Below are positions 7,824 to 18,781 of a stretch of 64,000 nucleotides of DNA, in pieces. Positions within the stretch are counted from its first letter, which is position 1, and every line of letters begins with the position of its first letter. Made by a program: the position numbers and the translations under genes. The notes under the pieces are model-generated. The model did not search any database and was not told where the DNA came from. It was given only the letters and a program-made list of their open reading frames with translations. This DNA comes from Fodinicurvata sediminis DSM 21159 (GTDB lineage Bacteria; Pseudomonadota; Alphaproteobacteria; Kiloniellales; DSM-21159): contig NZ_ATVH01000015.1 of NCBI RefSeq assembly GCF_000420625.1, forward strand, positions 406,182-470,181, read 5' to 3'.

Positions 7824-8819
7824 TTGCGCCGGAAACGTCGCCGCCTCTCCAAAAGATTGTACCGCTTGCGCAAGGCCATCCGGCAGTCTCGCCCCGTCTG
7901 CTATACGGTCTGGAGTCTGGAGGCGGTCTTCATGCTGTTGTTCTGGGCGGTTGCGCGTCTTCTGCCTGTGGAACCTGCCTCGGCCATGGGGCGCTGGTTC
8001 GGCCGCAAAGTGGTCGCACGCCTGGGTGACAGTCGTTATATGCGCGCCAATTACCGTGTGGCCTTCCCCGAGGCCGGTGAAGCCGAAATCACGCGTCTTA
8101 TCCGCAAGAGCTGGGGAAATCTCTGGGCCGTTCTGGCGGAATTTCCGCACCTGGGCAAGATATGCGACAGATCGTCGCCGAATCCGCGCGTCGAGATCGA
8201 AAACCATGCTTATCTTGAGGAATTGGATCGTACGGAGCGAGCGGCTGTCTTCTTCACCGCCCACATGGGCAACTGGGAAATTCTGGGCGGCTTGATGCCG
8301 GCCATGGGGCGGCCATTGACCGTGGTCTATACGCCGCAGGGCAATCCCCTGGTGGATGCCATGGTCCAGTACTGGCGTCAGCGCCAGGGCATGAAGCTGG
8401 TGGAAAAGCATGGCGGCATTCGAATTCTGCTGCGCCGTCTGGGCGCTGGCGAATCCATCGGTCTCCTGGTGGACCAGCGTGTTGACGAGGGTGAACACGT
8501 TCCCTTCTTCGATCGTTCGGCAAAAACCACCACGGCGCCGGCGCGTCTGGCCCTGCGCACGCGCAATGACCTGGTGCCGGTGCGCGTCATGCGCGTTGCG
8601 ACTGCACGCTATCGCGTGGTCATTCATCCGCCTGTTTCCCCGCCGCCCGAGGACATGGGAACCGACAATCGCGCGCTGGAAATGACGCGCGAGGTGAACG
8701 GGATTTTCGAGCGCTGGATCCGCGAGGAGCCGGGTGAATGGCTCTGTCTGAAACGCCGCTGGGCCAAGCCGGGCAAGGAGTTGAAAGAAAAACGCAAGAA
8801 GAAGCGCAGGGCTGCTTGA
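7824..8819 (+). CDS. LpxL/HtrB-family lysophospholipid acyltransferase
   Basis: About 331 aa, with an N-terminal membrane anchor (SLEAVFMLLFWAVARLLPVE) and the acyltransferase HX4E motif AHMGNWE, followed by GESIGLLVDQRVDEGEHVPFF and TAPARLALRT. LpxL/LpxM enzymes add secondary acyl chains to lipid A at the inner-membrane cytoplasmic face. The open frame reaches up to 7734, but its first 30 codons are Cys/Arg-rich and unlike the family. TTG 7824, with AGGATG upstream, is my preferred start. A TTGACG at 7703 could be a -35 element. The very basic C-terminal tail (KKKRKKKRR-like) is cytoplasmic. Confidence 0.85.
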   Translation: MRRKRRRLSKRLYRLRKAIRQSRPVCYTVWSLEAVFMLLFWAVARLLPVEPASAMGRWFGRKVVARLGDSRYMRANYRVAFPEAGEAEITRLIRKSWGNLWAVLAEFPHLGKICDRSSPNPRVEIENHAYLEELDRTERAAVFFTAHMGNWEILGGLMPAMGRPLTVVYTPQGNPLVDAMVQYWRQRQGMKLVEKHGGIRILLRRLGAGESIGLLVDQRVDEGEHVPFFDRSAKTTTAPARLALRTRNDLVPVRVMRVATARYRVVIHPPVSPPPEDMGTDNRALEMTREVNGIFERWIREEPGEWLCLKRRWAKPGKELKEKRKKKRRAA

Positions 8820-8895
8820 CACCCCCCAGATGGGTGGAGTAAGTGATCGCTCCCGTCACGGAGACACTGGCTCGGCCGATCCCGTGAAAATTCCT

Positions 8896-8972
<77 letters not shown>

Positions 8973-9282
8973 TTCTCTTCCGAATTTGCCCGACTTGACT
9001 GTTTTTATCTCCCGCCGGGCTGTGATAGCCCCTTGGTGTGGGCCGCCTGTGTCCTGATTATGAGCGGATCGGGGCAGAGGATAGGCCGTGGGGGTCGTTT
9101 CTTGCTTTTCCCACAAGGTCTATCGGCCTATAGTCCGCCGCGAAAACGCCCGGGCCGTTATGCGAAACGGTCTGGAAGACAAGAACAGCTGTGTTAGGAA
9201 AGGCTGCGGGGCGCTTTCGGGAACAGTCCATTGCCGGGGCAGGTTCCGGGTGCGGCCGCAGCGGTCAGAGAGCGATCGAGCG
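8973..9282 (+). promoter_or_regulatory. nuoA: Non-coding leader upstream of the nuo operon
   Basis: This 310-base stretch between tRNA-Asp and nuoA has no convincing gene. It is the natural place for the complex I operon promoter. A TATAGT at 9129-9134 could be a -10 hexamer, but no well-spaced TTGACN -35 is present (the nearest TTGC is too far). An open frame from 9088 runs into nuoA in frame, but its translated part before 9283 does not resemble NuoA, so I regard it as leader. Promoter position is a guess. Confidence 0.4.
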
Positions 9283-9648
9283 ATGAACGAGCTTTTGGCG
9301 GAATACTTGCCGATCCTGATCTTCATCGGCCTGGCCCTGGGCCTGGCCGTCGTGATGGTCGTTGCCTCCTACCTCGTGGCCCGCCAGCGCCCCGATACCG
9401 AGAAGGTCTCGGCCTATGAGTGCGGTTTCGAGGCCTTTGACGATGCGCGCAGCAAGTTCGACGTGCGCTTCTATCTGGTCGCCATTCTTTTCATCATCTT
9501 CGACCTCGAGGTGGCCTTCCTCTTCCCCTGGGCGGTGTCGCTGGGGGAGATTGGCGTATTCGGCTTCTGGTCGATGATGGTCTTCCTTGGACTGCTGACC
9601 ATTGGGTTCATATATGAGTGGAAGAAGGGAGCCCTGGAATGGGAGTGA
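9283..9648 (+). CDS. nuoA: NADH-quinone oxidoreductase subunit A
   Basis: This 121-aa membrane subunit starts complex I, which couples NADH oxidation to ubiquinone reduction and proton export. ATG 9283 opens with [20 protein letters not shown]. Three membrane helices are visible, and the conserved loop [20 protein letters not shown] lies between helices 1 and 2 near the quinone site. The acidic [14 protein letters not shown] helix is diagnostic. A longer in-frame opening back to 9088 is rejected for lack of homology. It is the first of 14 nuo genes and overlaps nuoB. Confidence 0.96.
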   Translation: MNELLAEYLPILIFIGLALGLAVVMVVASYLVARQRPDTEKVSAYECGFEAFDDARSKFDVRFYLVAILFIIFDLEVAFLFPWAVSLGEIGVFGFWSMMVFLGLLTIGFIYEWKKGALEWE

Positions 9649-10187
9649 GCGAGAGCACATACAGGCAGGCCCCGCTTGGTCCCGGTGCGGATCAGGAGGC
9701 TGTGCTCAAGGAAGTCGGCGATGAAATCCAGCACAAGGGGTTCGTGGTCGCCCAGCTGGACAAGCTGGCCGGCTGGGCTCAATCCGGATCCCTCTGGCCG
9801 ATGACCTTCGGACTGGCCTGCTGTGCCGTCGAAATGATGCACACGGCCGCCAGTCGTTATGACCTGGACCGCTACGGCACCGTTTTCCGCCCCAGCCCGC
9901 GTCAGTCCGACGTTATGATCGTGGCGGGAACGCTGACCAACAAGATGGCCCCGGCCTTGCGCAAGGTCTATGACCAGATGGCCGAGCCGCGCTGGGTTAT
10001 CTCCATGGGGTCCTGCGCCAATGGTGGCGGCTATTATCACTATTCCTATGCCGTGGTGCGCGGCTGTGACCGTGTCGTGCCGGTGGATATCTATGTCCCC
10101 GGTTGCCCGCCCACTGCTGAGGCCTTGCTGTACGGTGTTCTGCAGCTGCAGAAGAAGATCAAGCGGCAGGCCGTTATCGAGCGCTAA
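9639..10187 (+). CDS. nuoB: NADH-quinone oxidoreductase subunit B
   Basis: This 182-aa peripheral-arm subunit carries the terminal 4Fe-4S cluster N2 that hands electrons to quinone. Ligands appear as the adjacent cysteines of [10 protein letters not shown], then [11 protein letters not shown] and [14 protein letters not shown] 9639 lies inside the end of nuoA, with GAAGGGA upstream as ribosome-binding site. An earlier in-frame GTG at 9618 is less likely. Length and motifs are normal for the family. Confidence 0.97.
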   Translation: MGVSESTYRQAPLGPGADQEAVLKEVGDEIQHKGFVVAQLDKLAGWAQSGSLWPMTFGLACCAVEMMHTAASRYDLDRYGTVFRPSPRQSDVMIVAGTLTNKMAPALRKVYDQMAEPRWVISMGSCANGGGYYHYSYAVVRGCDRVVPVDIYVPGCPPTAEALLYGVLQLQKKIKRQAVIER

Positions 10188-10216
10188 CTGCTAATTCGGT
10201 CCGGATCGGTAGAGAG

Positions 10217-10843
10217 ATGAACCCAACGCTAACAGAGCTCGGCGAACACCTGACGTCGTCACTGCCCGACGATATCTTCAGGACGGAAACGATACGCGAC
10301 GAGTTGATCGTCTGGGCGTATCGCGAAAGCCTGCCGAAGGTCATGACGGCCCTGCGTGACGATCCCAACGCCCAGTTCAAACAGTTGGTGGATGTCACGG
10401 CGGTCGACTATCCCGACCGGCCCGAACGCTTCGAGGTGGTCTATAACCTTTTGTCACTGAAGCACAACCTGCGCATTCGCGTGAAGGTGCCGGCCGCGGA
10501 GGATACACCGGTGCCGTCCGTCGTCGAGATCTTCAGTTCCGCCATCTGGTTCGAGCGCGAGGTCTGGGACCTGTTCGGCGTCTTCTTCTCGGATCACCCC
10601 GACCTGAGGCGGATCATGACCGACTACGGTTTCGAAGGGCATCCCCTGCGCAAGGATTTTCCGCTGACAGGCTATGTCGAGGTCCGTTACGACGAGGACC
10701 AGAAGCGTGTGGTCTACGAGCCGGTGAATCTGGTGCAGGAATTCCGCAACTTCGACTTCATTTCGCCCTGGGAAGGCATGTTGCATCTGCCCGGTGACGA
10801 GAAGGCGGAGGACGAGGACGCGACGCAGGAGAGCAAAGCCTGA
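10217..10843 (+). CDS. nuoC: NADH-quinone oxidoreductase subunit C
   Basis: The 208-aa 30-kDa-type subunit of the hydrophilic arm, which helps form the quinone-binding region with NuoD. The family signature is clear: [20 protein letters not shown], then [14 protein letters not shown] and [19 protein letters not shown]. The last about 15 residues are acidic. It is separate from nuoD, unlike the fused nuoCD of enterobacteria, which fits an alphaproteobacterium. Its stop overlaps the nuoD start by one base (TGATG). Confidence 0.97.
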   Translation: MNPTLTELGEHLTSSLPDDIFRTETIRDELIVWAYRESLPKVMTALRDDPNAQFKQLVDVTAVDYPDRPERFEVVYNLLSLKHNLRIRVKVPAAEDTPVPSVVEIFSSAIWFEREVWDLFGVFFSDHPDLRRIMTDYGFEGHPLRKDFPLTGYVEVRYDEDQKRVVYEPVNLVQEFRNFDFISPWEGMLHLPGDEKAEDEDATQESKA

Positions 10844-12021
10844 TGGCCGAAGCACACATCAAACCGCTGACCCTGAACTTCGGGCCGCAGCATCCGGCGG
10901 CACACGGCGTCCTGCGTCTTGTGCTGGAAATGGACGGCGAGGTGATCGAGCGTGCCGATCCGCATATCGGCCTGCTGCATCGCGGCACCGAGAAGCTGAT
11001 CGAGTACAAGACTTATCTTCAGGCGATTCCCTATTTCGACCGCCTGGACTACGTCAGTCCGATGAACCAGGAGCATGCCTTTGCGCTGGGCGTGGAGAGG
11101 CTGCTGGGCATCGAAGTGCCGTTGAGAGCTCAGTATATCCGGGTGATCTTCAGCGAACTGACCCGCATTGCAAACCACCTGCTCAATATCTCCACGTTCG
11201 CGCTGGACGTGGGCGCCATGACGCCGATGCTCTGGGGGTTCGAAGAGCGCGAGAAGATCATGGAGTTCTATGAACGGGTGTGTGGCGCGCGTCTGCATGC
11301 GGCCTATTTCCGCCCGGGCGGTGTGCACCAGGACCTGCCGGCCGGGCTGGTGGACGATATCCGCGAGTTCTGCGAGGACTTTCCGAAGCTGATCGACGAT
11401 TACGAAGGCCTGCTGAACAACAACCGCATCTATCGCCAGCGCACCGTCGATATCGGTGTGGTTTCTGCCGAGGAGGCCATGGATTGGGGATTCTCGGGGC
11501 CAATGCTGCGCGGCTCCGGTGTGCCCTGGGACCTGCGTCGCGCCCAGCCCTATGAAGTCTATGACGAGCTGGATTTCCAGGTTCCAGTTGGCAAGAACGG
11601 CGACTGCTTCGACCGCTATCTCGTGCGCATGGAAGAGATGCGCCAGTCGGTGAGGATCATCCAGCAGTGCCTGGACAAGCTGCCGGAAGGCCCGGTGATG
11701 GTGGAGAATCAAAAGATCACGCCGCCGCGTAGGGGCGAGATGAAACGCTCGATGGAGGCGTTGATTCACCACTTCAAGCTCTATACCGAGGGCTACCACG
11801 TGCCGCCTGGCGAGACCTATGCCGCGGTCGAGGCGCCGAAAGGCGAGTTTGCCGTCTATCTGGTTTCGGACGGCACCAACAAGCCCTATCGCTGCAAGCT
11901 GCGCGCGCCGGGTTTTGTGCACCTGTCCGCCATGGACTACATGTGCAAGGGGCACATGCTGGCGGATTCCGTGGCCATCCTCGGTTCCATGGATATCGTT
12001 TTCGGAGAGGTCGATCGATGA
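10843..12021 (+). CDS. nuoD: NADH-quinone oxidoreductase subunit D
   Basis: The 392-aa 49-kDa-type subunit, related to NiFe hydrogenase large subunits but without the Ni ligands; with NuoB it lines the quinone-reduction site. Characteristic blocks are [41 protein letters not shown] and the C-terminal [10 protein letters not shown]. Length is complete for the family. Its stop overlaps the nuoE start (ATGA), as expected for coupled translation. Confidence 0.97.
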   Translation: MAEAHIKPLTLNFGPQHPAAHGVLRLVLEMDGEVIERADPHIGLLHRGTEKLIEYKTYLQAIPYFDRLDYVSPMNQEHAFALGVERLLGIEVPLRAQYIRVIFSELTRIANHLLNISTFALDVGAMTPMLWGFEEREKIMEFYERVCGARLHAAYFRPGGVHQDLPAGLVDDIREFCEDFPKLIDDYEGLLNNNRIYRQRTVDIGVVSAEEAMDWGFSGPMLRGSGVPWDLRRAQPYEVYDELDFQVPVGKNGDCFDRYLVRMEEMRQSVRIIQQCLDKLPEGPVMVENQKITPPRRGEMKRSMEALIHHFKLYTEGYHVPPGETYAAVEAPKGEFAVYLVSDGTNKPYRCKLRAPGFVHLSAMDYMCKGHMLADSVAILGSMDIVFGEVDR

Positions 12022-12644
12022 AGGTTACCACCTATCAGGTACCGGAAACGGACTTCCAGTTCACGCCGGAGAACCTGGAGCTGGCAAAAAGCTATATGAC
12101 CCGCTATCCGGAAGGCCGTCAGGCCAGCGCGGTCATCTGGTTGCTCTATCTGGCGCAGGAACAAAACGGTGGCTGGCTGAGTGTGCCGGCCATCGAGTAC
12201 GTAGCCGGCTTCCTGAACATGGCTCCCATCCGGGTTCACGAGGTCGTCAGCTTCTATACCATGTTCTATACCGAGCCACGTGGAAAGCATCACATCCAGG
12301 TCTGCCGCACCACGAGCTGCTGGGTCCGGGGCTCCGATGACATTGTGAAGTCCTGCATGCAGGCGGCCGGCATATCCAAGTTGGGCGAGACCAGCGAGGA
12401 CGGCCTGTTCACTGTGAGCGAGGTGGAATGCCTCGGCGCCTGCTGCAACGCGCCCATGTTCCAGCTCAACGAAGGGGATTATTTCGAGGATCTGACCCCA
12501 GAACGTGCAGCCGAGATCGTTGAGGAACTGCGCGCCGGAAAGACGCCGAAGCCCGGTTCCCAGACTGGCCGTTTGAGTTCCGAGCCGGAAGGCGGGGCGA
12601 CCACATTGACCGAAATCCAGGCCGATAGCCGGGGGGATGCCTGA
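12018..12644 (+). CDS. nuoE: NADH-quinone oxidoreductase subunit E
   Basis: The 208-aa 24-kDa-type subunit of the NADH dehydrogenase module, with one thioredoxin-like 2Fe-2S cluster (N1a). Ligands are seen as CRTTSC and the later [13 protein letters not shown] 12018 ([10 protein letters not shown]) overlaps the nuoD stop by 4 bases. An in-frame start at 11943 would lie inside nuoD and encode an Arg/Gly-rich segment, so it is rejected. The roughly 40-residue C-terminal tail, rich in Gly/Ser/Thr, is a common alphaproteobacterial extension. Confidence 0.95.
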   Translation: MKVTTYQVPETDFQFTPENLELAKSYMTRYPEGRQASAVIWLLYLAQEQNGGWLSVPAIEYVAGFLNMAPIRVHEVVSFYTMFYTEPRGKHHIQVCRTTSCWVRGSDDIVKSCMQAAGISKLGETSEDGLFTVSEVECLGACCNAPMFQLNEGDYFEDLTPERAAEIVEELRAGKTPKPGSQTGRLSSEPEGGATTLTEIQADSRGDA

Positions 12645-13933
12645 TGCTCCAGGACAAGGACCGCGTCTTTCTCAATCTTTACGGACACCAGGACTGGAGC
12701 CTGGAGGGCGCGCGCAAGCGCGGCACCTGGGACAATACCAAGGACTTGATTGCGCTGGGCCGCGAGAAGCTGCTGGAGCTGATCAAGGAATCCGAGTTGC
12801 GTGGGCGCGGCGGGGCCGGTTTTCCGGCCGGCATGAAGTGGTCCTTCATGCCCAAGGAGAACGATGGCCGTCCGCACTACCTGGTGGTCAATGCCGACGA
12901 ATCCGAGCCTGGCTCCTGCAAGGACCGGGAGATCATGCGCAACGATCCGCACATGCTGCTGGAAGGTTGCGTGGTCGCGGGCTTCGCGATGGGGGCCAAC
13001 ACGGCTCACATCTACATCCGTGGCGAATACTGGGAGCCCCTTCAGCGCCTGGAGGCAGCGATCGCTGAAGCGCGCGAGGCCGGCCTGCTGGGCAAGAATG
13101 CCTGCGGCTCCGATTGGGATTTCGATATCCACATGACGCGTGGCGCTGGGGCCTATATCTGCGGCGAGGAGACCGCGCTGCTGGAATCGCTCGAGGGCAA
13201 GAAGGGCCAGCCGCGCCTGAAGCCGCCCTTCCCGGCGGCCGTGGGCCTCTATGGATGTCCGTCCACCGTGAACAATGTCGAGACGATTGCGGTGGTGCCG
13301 ACGATCCTGCGGCGCGGGACCGAGTGGTGGACCAATCTGGGGCGGCCCAAGAACACTGGTACCAAGATCTTTTCCATCTCGGGCAATGTGAACAAGCCTT
13401 GCAATGTCGAGGAAGAACTCGGCATCCCGCTCAAGGAGTTGATCGAGAAGCATGCCGGCGGCGTGACGGGCGGCTGGGACAATCTGCAGGCCGTCGTGCC
13501 TGGCGGGTCTTCCGTGCCCTGTATCCCGAAGCCGACTTGCGACAGCGTGTTGATGGACTTCGATTCCCTGCGTGAGGCCAAATCCGGACTGGGGACTGCA
13601 GCTGTCATCGTCATGGACAAGTCCGTGGACATCGTGCGGGCCATCGGCCGCTTCTCGCATTTCTACATGCATGAATCCTGTGGCCAGTGCACGCCCTGCC
13701 GCGAGGGGACGGGTTGGATGTACCGGGTCATGCAGCGCATGGCGAAGGGCCAGGCCACGGTCGATGAGATCGACAGTCTGCTGGACGTGACCTATCAGGT
13801 GGAAGGCCACACGATCTGCGCTCTTGGCGATGCGGCCGCCTGGCCGATCCAGGGCCTGATCCGTCATTTCCGTCCGGAGATCGAGCGCCGGATCAATGAG
13901 TACACGAGCAACAGCGCGGTTGCTGCAGAGTAG
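12644..13933 (+). CDS. nuoF: NADH-quinone oxidoreductase subunit F
   Basis: The 429-aa NADH-binding subunit holding FMN and 4Fe-4S cluster N3. [13 protein letters not shown] (near residue 52) binds [26 protein letters not shown] is the next signature, and [13 protein letters not shown] (near residue 344) supplies cluster cysteines with a later Cys in [11 protein letters not shown]. It works with NuoE and NuoG as the electron-input module. The start overlaps the nuoE stop by one base. Confidence 0.97.
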   Translation: MLQDKDRVFLNLYGHQDWSLEGARKRGTWDNTKDLIALGREKLLELIKESELRGRGGAGFPAGMKWSFMPKENDGRPHYLVVNADESEPGSCKDREIMRNDPHMLLEGCVVAGFAMGANTAHIYIRGEYWEPLQRLEAAIAEAREAGLLGKNACGSDWDFDIHMTRGAGAYICGEETALLESLEGKKGQPRLKPPFPAAVGLYGCPSTVNNVETIAVVPTILRRGTEWWTNLGRPKNTGTKIFSISGNVNKPCNVEEELGIPLKELIEKHAGGVTGGWDNLQAVVPGGSSVPCIPKPTCDSVLMDFDSLREAKSGLGTAAVIVMDKSVDIVRAIGRFSHFYMHESCGQCTPCREGTGWMYRVMQRMAKGQATVDEIDSLLDVTYQVEGHTICALGDAAAWPIQGLIRHFRPEIERRINEYTSNSAVAAE

Positions 13934-13969
13934 CGCTGGGTTGCAAAGCAGGTTGGGAGAAGGGTCGAT

Positions 13970-16042
13970 ATGCCGAAGCTGACCATCAACGGTCGCGAAA
14001 TCGAAGTGCCCGCAGGCGTGACTGTCCTGCAGGCCTGCGAATTTGCGGGCGTCGAGATTCCGCGCTTCTGCTACCATGATCGCCTGAGTATCGCGGGCAA
14101 CTGCCGCATGTGCCTGGTGGAGATGGAAAAGGCGCCCAAGCCGATTGCCTCCTGCGCCATGCCGGCCGGTGACGGAATGGTCATCCATACCGATACGGAG
14201 AAGGTCCACAAGGCACGCAACGGCGTGATGGAATTCCTGCTGATCAACCATCCGCTGGATTGCCCGATCTGTGACCAAGGCGGGGAATGTGACCTGCAGG
14301 ACCAGGCCATGGCCTATGGCTATGACCGCAGCCGCTACGAGGAAAACAAGCGTGCAGTGTCCGAGAAGTACATGGGCCCGCTGATCAAGACGATCATGAC
14401 GCGCTGCATCCAGTGCACACGCTGCGTGCGCTTTGCCACCGAGGTGGCGGGTGTCGAGGAAATGGGCATGGTCAATCGTGGCGAGGATGCCGAGATCACG
14501 ACCCTGGAACAGGCCATCGATTCCGAACTTTCGGGCAATCTGGTGGATATCTGTCCCGTGGGGGCGTTGACTTCGGCACCCTATCAGTTCGCCGCCCGGC
14601 CTTGGGAGCTCAAGAAGACCATGTCGGTGGACGTGATGGACGCCGTCGGTTCGAATATCCGCGTGGATTCGCGCAGCGGCCGTGTGATGCGCGTGCTGCC
14701 GCGTCTGCACGAGGACATCAACGAGGAATGGATCAACGACAAGACGCGCCATGCCTGTGATGGCCTGTCGCGCCAGCGCCTGGATCGTCCCTATGTGCGC
14801 GGCGAGGATGGCAAGCTGAAGCCGGCCCGCTGGGATGAGGCCTTCTCGGCTATCCAGACACGGATGAAGGCGACCAAGCCGGAGCGCATGGCCGCCATTA
14901 CCGGCGATCTCTGTGACGCCGAATCCATGCTGGCGCTGAAGGACTTCATGACGGGACTGGGCGTTCCGAACCTGGATTGCCGCCAGGACGGCAGCCGCAT
15001 AGGTGCTGGGCCGCGCGCCAGCTATATTTTCAACACGACGATTGCCGGGATCGAAGAAGCCGACGCCGTTCTTATCATCGGCAGCAATCCGCGCTGGGAA
15101 GCCGCCATGATCAATGCGCGCCTGCGCAAGCGTTTCCTGCAGACAGGCATGCCCGTTGGCGTCATCGGTGAGCCCATCGACCTGACCTTCGAAACCCAAT
15201 ACCTGGGGGCTGGTCCGGACAGCCTGGCCGAGCTGGCCGAGGGTAAGAACGATTTTGCCAAGGTACTGCAGAAGGCCGAACGGCCCCTGATCATCATGGG
15301 GTCTGCCGTCTTTGCGCGCCCGGATGGCGAGGCGCTGTTGGGCACAATCCGTCGCTTTGCCGAATCCGTCGGGGCCGTCGGCAAGGATGCGCCCGAGGGC
15401 TGGAATGGCTTCAGCATCCTGCAGCGTGCTGCCTCACGCGTAGGTGGACTGGATCTGGGCTTCCTGCCCCAGGAAGGTGGCCGTGACCTTGAGGGTATCC
15501 TCACGGGCTGCGAGGACGGCGATATCGATCTGGTCTGGCTGCACGGCGCTGACGAGATCGATACTAAGCGTCTGGGCAAGGCCTTCGTGGTCTATCAGGG
15601 CCACCATGGCGATGCCGGTGCGCATCGCGCGGACGTGATCCTGCCGGGGGCGGCCTATACCGAGAAGAATGCGACCTATGTCAACACCGAGGGGCGTGTC
15701 CAGCTGGCGCGCCTGGCGGTTTTCCCGCCGGGGGACGCGCGCGAGGACTGGACGATTCTCAGGGCCCTTTCCGAGAGTGTTGGTGAGACCTTGCCATATG
15801 ACAATCTGGGCGAAGTGCGCCAGCGCCTGATCGAGACCAATCCCGTCTTCGCGGCAGTGGACCAGGTCTCGCCCGAGAAGTGGTCGGGCTTCGGCGGGCG
15901 TGGGAAACCGGACAGTGCGCCCTTCACGCTGCCGATTGCGAATTTCTACATGACCGATCCCATCAGCCGGGCCTCAAAGACCATGGCCGAATGCACCGAG
16001 GCCTTCATCCTGCCAAAGCAGGATGCGGCAGCAACGGGCTGA
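13970..16042 (+). CDS. nuoG: NADH-quinone oxidoreductase subunit G
   Basis: The 690-aa iron-sulfur subunit that chains electrons from NuoF toward NuoB. The N-terminal ferredoxin domain has [18 protein letters not shown]. Next come [19 protein letters not shown] (His-Cys ligands of N5), [11 protein letters not shown] and DICPVGAL. The rest is a molybdopterin-oxidoreductase-like fold without cofactor, including [13 protein letters not shown]. Length is normal for the alphaproteobacterial or mitochondrial 75-kDa type, which lacks the extra N7 region of E. coli. Confidence 0.96.
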   Translation: MPKLTINGREIEVPAGVTVLQACEFAGVEIPRFCYHDRLSIAGNCRMCLVEMEKAPKPIASCAMPAGDGMVIHTDTEKVHKARNGVMEFLLINHPLDCPICDQGGECDLQDQAMAYGYDRSRYEENKRAVSEKYMGPLIKTIMTRCIQCTRCVRFATEVAGVEEMGMVNRGEDAEITTLEQAIDSELSGNLVDICPVGALTSAPYQFAARPWELKKTMSVDVMDAVGSNIRVDSRSGRVMRVLPRLHEDINEEWINDKTRHACDGLSRQRLDRPYVRGEDGKLKPARWDEAFSAIQTRMKATKPERMAAITGDLCDAESMLALKDFMTGLGVPNLDCRQDGSRIGAGPRASYIFNTTIAGIEEADAVLIIGSNPRWEAAMINARLRKRFLQTGMPVGVIGEPIDLTFETQYLGAGPDSLAELAEGKNDFAKVLQKAERPLIIMGSAVFARPDGEALLGTIRRFAESVGAVGKDAPEGWNGFSILQRAASRVGGLDLGFLPQEGGRDLEGILTGCEDGDIDLVWLHGADEIDTKRLGKAFVVYQGHHGDAGAHRADVILPGAAYTEKNATYVNTEGRVQLARLAVFPPGDAREDWTILRALSESVGETLPYDNLGEVRQRLIETNPVFAAVDQVSPEKWSGFGGRGKPDSAPFTLPIANFYMTDPISRASKTMAECTEAFILPKQDAAATG

Positions 16043-16088
16043 CGGGGCGAGTCGACGGGACGACGAAAGGCGACAGGGGAAGACAGAC

Positions 16089-17099
16089 GTGGAAGAGTTC
16101 TTGACAGGTTACGCGCTGCCCGTGGCGATCATCCTCGCGCAGATCCTGGCGATCGTGGTTCCCTTGCTGGTGGCTGTTGCCTATCTGACCTATGCGGAAC
16201 GCAAGGTGATCGGTGCCATCCAGCTGCGTCAGGGGCCGAATGTCGTCGGCCCCTTCGGCCTGCTGCAGCCCCTGGCGGACGGGGCCAAGCTGTTCTTCAA
16301 GGAAACCATCCTGCCTTCCGGGGCCAACCGGGTGGTCTTCCTGCTGGCGCCGGTGCTCACCTTCAGCCTGGCGATGGTGGCTTGGGCGGTCATACCCGTG
16401 ACCGAGGGCTGGGCGATCGCCGACATCAATGTCGGAATCCTGTTCCTTTTCGCCATTTCCTCGCTGGGTGTGTATGGCGTCATCATGGCGGGCTGGGCCT
16501 CGAACTCGAAGTATCCCTTCCTCGGCGCCCTGCGCTCGGCCGCCCAGATGGTCAGTTACGAAGTCTCCATGGGATTCGTCATCATCACGGTGTTGCTCTG
16601 CGTCGGTTCGCTGAACCTGACCGACATCGTTCTGGCGCAGGAGACGGTGTGGTTTGCCATTCCGCTGCTGCCCATGTTCGTGATCTTCTTCATCTCGACC
16701 CTGGCGGAAACGAACCGGGCTCCCTTCGACCTGCCGGAAGGCGAGTCGGAACTGGTGGCCGGCTATTTCGTCGAGTACTCGGCCATGAGCTTCGCCCTCT
16801 TCTTCCTGGGCGAATATGCCAACATGATCCTGATGAGCGCGATGACCACCATCCTGTTCCTGGGTGGCTGGCTGCCGCCGCTGGACATTGCGCCGCTGAC
16901 CTGGATTCCGGGACCGATCTGGTTCGCTCTGAAGGTGGCGCTGGTGCTCTTCTGCTTCCTTTGGGTGCGCGCGACCTTCCCGCGTTATCGCTATGACCAG
17001 CTGATGCGGCTCGGCTGGAAGGTCTTCCTGCCCTTCACGCTCGTCTGGCTGGTCCTGACCGCCGGCGTGCTGGTGACCTTCGGCTGGGTGCCGAAATGA
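16089..17099 (+). CDS. nuoH: NADH-quinone oxidoreductase subunit H
   Basis: A 336-aa membrane subunit at the junction of the two arms, forming part of the quinone channel. About eight hydrophobic helices are visible with the conserved [20 protein letters not shown], and the loop [21 protein letters not shown] use GTG 16089, preceded by AGGGGAAGACAG. The open frame extends back to 16023 inside nuoG, but those 22 residues are Arg/Asp-rich and not part of the family. A gap of about 150 bases separates it from nuoI. Confidence 0.95.
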   Translation: MEEFLTGYALPVAIILAQILAIVVPLLVAVAYLTYAERKVIGAIQLRQGPNVVGPFGLLQPLADGAKLFFKETILPSGANRVVFLLAPVLTFSLAMVAWAVIPVTEGWAIADINVGILFLFAISSLGVYGVIMAGWASNSKYPFLGALRSAAQMVSYEVSMGFVIITVLLCVGSLNLTDIVLAQETVWFAIPLLPMFVIFFISTLAETNRAPFDLPEGESELVAGYFVEYSAMSFALFFLGEYANMILMSAMTTILFLGGWLPPLDIAPLTWIPGPIWFALKVALVLFCFLWVRATFPRYRYDQLMRLGWKVFLPFTLVWLVLTAGVLVTFGWVPK

Positions 17100-17247
17100 G
17101 GTGTGCAATGAGCTTCCGCGATGAGGAAAGGGGCCTTGTGTCCGCCGATCTGGCGGCTATGGTGTCGCCACCCATTCACCGGGGACCTTTGGGCACCGCT
17201 TGCAAGGGGGGTGTAACCATCTTGAGCAAGAAAGGTAGTTGACGAAG

Positions 17248-17736
17248 ATGGCATTCGTCGATCGCACAGCCCGCAGCCTGCTTCTGACAGAACTTCTGTC
17301 GGGGCTCTGGATGACCCTGCGCTACATGTTCAAACCCAAGGTGACGCTGAACTATCCCTATGAGAAAGGGCCCTTGAGTCCGCGGTTCCGTGGCGAGCAC
17401 GCGCTCAGGCGCTATCCCAACGGGGAAGAGCGCTGTATTGCCTGCAAACTCTGTGAGGCAATCTGTCCGGCGCTTGCGATCACCATCGAGGCGGAGCCGC
17501 GCGAAGACGGCAGCCGCCGAACCACACGCTATGACATCGACATGACGAAGTGCATCTACTGTGGCTATTGCCAGGAGGCCTGTCCCGTGGATGCCATCGT
17601 CGAGGGGCCGAACTTCGAATTCGCCGCCGAAACGCGCGAGGAGCTCTTCTACAACAAGGAGAAGCTTCTGGAGAACGGCGATCGCTGGGAATACGAGATA
17701 GCCCAGAACATTGCATTGGACGCGCCCTATCGCTAA
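17248..17736 (+). CDS. nuoI: NADH-quinone oxidoreductase subunit I
   Basis: The 162-aa TYKY-type subunit carrying clusters N6a and N6b. Two ferredoxin motifs are complete: [16 protein letters not shown] and [16 protein letters not shown]. The N-terminal helix [14 protein letters not shown] and the block [20 protein letters not shown] are standard. ATG 17248 matches family starts; TTG 17239 adds only three residues. The upstream 148 bases hold a 44-codon open frame (17108-17242) of doubtful reality. Confidence 0.96.
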   Translation: MAFVDRTARSLLLTELLSGLWMTLRYMFKPKVTLNYPYEKGPLSPRFRGEHALRRYPNGEERCIACKLCEAICPALAITIEAEPREDGSRRTTRYDIDMTKCIYCGYCQEACPVDAIVEGPNFEFAAETREELFYNKEKLLENGDRWEYEIAQNIALDAPYR

Positions 17737-17846
17737 GGGCAGTGATCACGCTGGTTGCGGAGGTTTTCGCGCACCGGCGTGCGAGGTTTGATTAAGGGGG
17801 AAGCAGACGTGCCGAGCACAGGTCGCAAGCAGGAAGGGGGAGCCCA

Positions 17847-18461
17847 ATGGTAGTCCAGGCGCTGGCCTTCTATCTATTTGCCGCCGTTGTGGTGGCATCG
17901 GCCGTGATGGTGATTGCCGCGCGGAACCCGGTTCATTCCGTTCTGTTCCTGATCCTGGCCTTCTTCAATTCGGCCGGGCTTTTCGTGCTTATGGGGGCCG
18001 AGTTCCTGGCCATGATCCTGGTCGTGGTCTATGTCGGCGCTGTTGCCGTGCTGTTCCTCTTCGTGGTCATGATGCTCGACGTGGATGTGACCCAGATCAA
18101 GCATGGTTTCTTGCAATACCTACCGGTCGGCGTACTAATCGGACTTATCCTCCTGATCGAGCTGGCCATGGTCGCGGGCGCCTGGGTGGCCGTGCCCGAG
18201 GCCCAGAGCGTGGCGCAGATACCCTTTGCACCCGGGGGCGATGTCACCAATACCCAGGCCTTGGGTGAAGTGCTCTATGATCGCTATGTCTATCTGTTCC
18301 AGGCAGCAGGGCTGATCCTGCTGGTCGCGATGATCGGGGCCATCGTCCTGACCCTGCGCACGCGCGAGGGTGTGCGCAAACAGTCGATCTCGGACCAGAT
18401 CGCGCGCCGGAGCGAGGACAGCATCGAGGTCAAGGATATGCCGAGCGGGGGTGGTGTGTGA
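17847..18461 (+). CDS. nuoJ: NADH-quinone oxidoreductase subunit J
   Basis: A 204-aa membrane subunit with five hydrophobic helices. The conserved region [20 protein letters not shown] and [20 protein letters not shown] (the helix with the pi-bulge used in coupling) are clear. The C-terminal tail after residue 170 is charged and cytoplasmic. A strong AGGAAGGGGGA ribosome-binding site precedes ATG 17847. Its stop overlaps nuoK (TGATG). Confidence 0.96.
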   Translation: MVVQALAFYLFAAVVVASAVMVIAARNPVHSVLFLILAFFNSAGLFVLMGAEFLAMILVVVYVGAVAVLFLFVVMMLDVDVTQIKHGFLQYLPVGVLIGLILLIELAMVAGAWVAVPEAQSVAQIPFAPGGDVTNTQALGEVLYDRYVYLFQAAGLILLVAMIGAIVLTLRTREGVRKQSISDQIARRSEDSIEVKDMPSGGGV

Positions 18462-18772
18462 TGCTGGAAATCGGACTTGGACATTACCTGACCCTCGCGG
18501 CGATTGTCTTTACGCTGGGAATCTTCGGGATATTCCTGAACCGCAAGAACGTGATCGTCATCCTGATGTCGATCGAGTTGATCCTGTTGGCGGTCAACAT
18601 CAACCTGGTGGCTTTCTCCACCTTCCTGAACGATCTGGTCGGGCAGGTCTTCGCCCTGTTCATCCTGACAGTCGCGGCTGCCGAGGCGGCGATTGGCCTG
18701 GCGATCCTGGTCGTCTATTTCCGCAACCGCGGTTCCATCGCGGTCGAAGACATCAACATGATGAAGGGATAG
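18461..18772 (+). CDS. nuoK: NADH-quinone oxidoreductase subunit K
   Basis: The 103-aa, three-helix subunit that is homologous to MrpC of Na+/H+ antiporters and lies in the proton path. The buried glutamates are present in [11 protein letters not shown] and [16 protein letters not shown] 18461 overlaps the nuoJ stop. A GTG three bases earlier is also open but would only add one residue. Length is normal. Confidence 0.96.
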   Translation: MLEIGLGHYLTLAAIVFTLGIFGIFLNRKNVIVILMSIELILLAVNINLVAFSTFLNDLVGQVFALFILTVAAAEAAIGLAILVVYFRNRGSIAVEDINMMKG

Positions 18773-18781
18773 GCGGGCGCC

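Noticed and set aside
12479..15199. 906-codon minus-strand frame across nuoE-nuoG
   Set aside because: Long antisense frames are common in GC-rich coding DNA; the plus strand encodes conserved complex I subunits here.
17108..17242. 44-codon frame between nuoH and nuoI
   Set aside because: No ribosome-binding site of note, no recognisable sequence, and it ends just before nuoI; probably chance.
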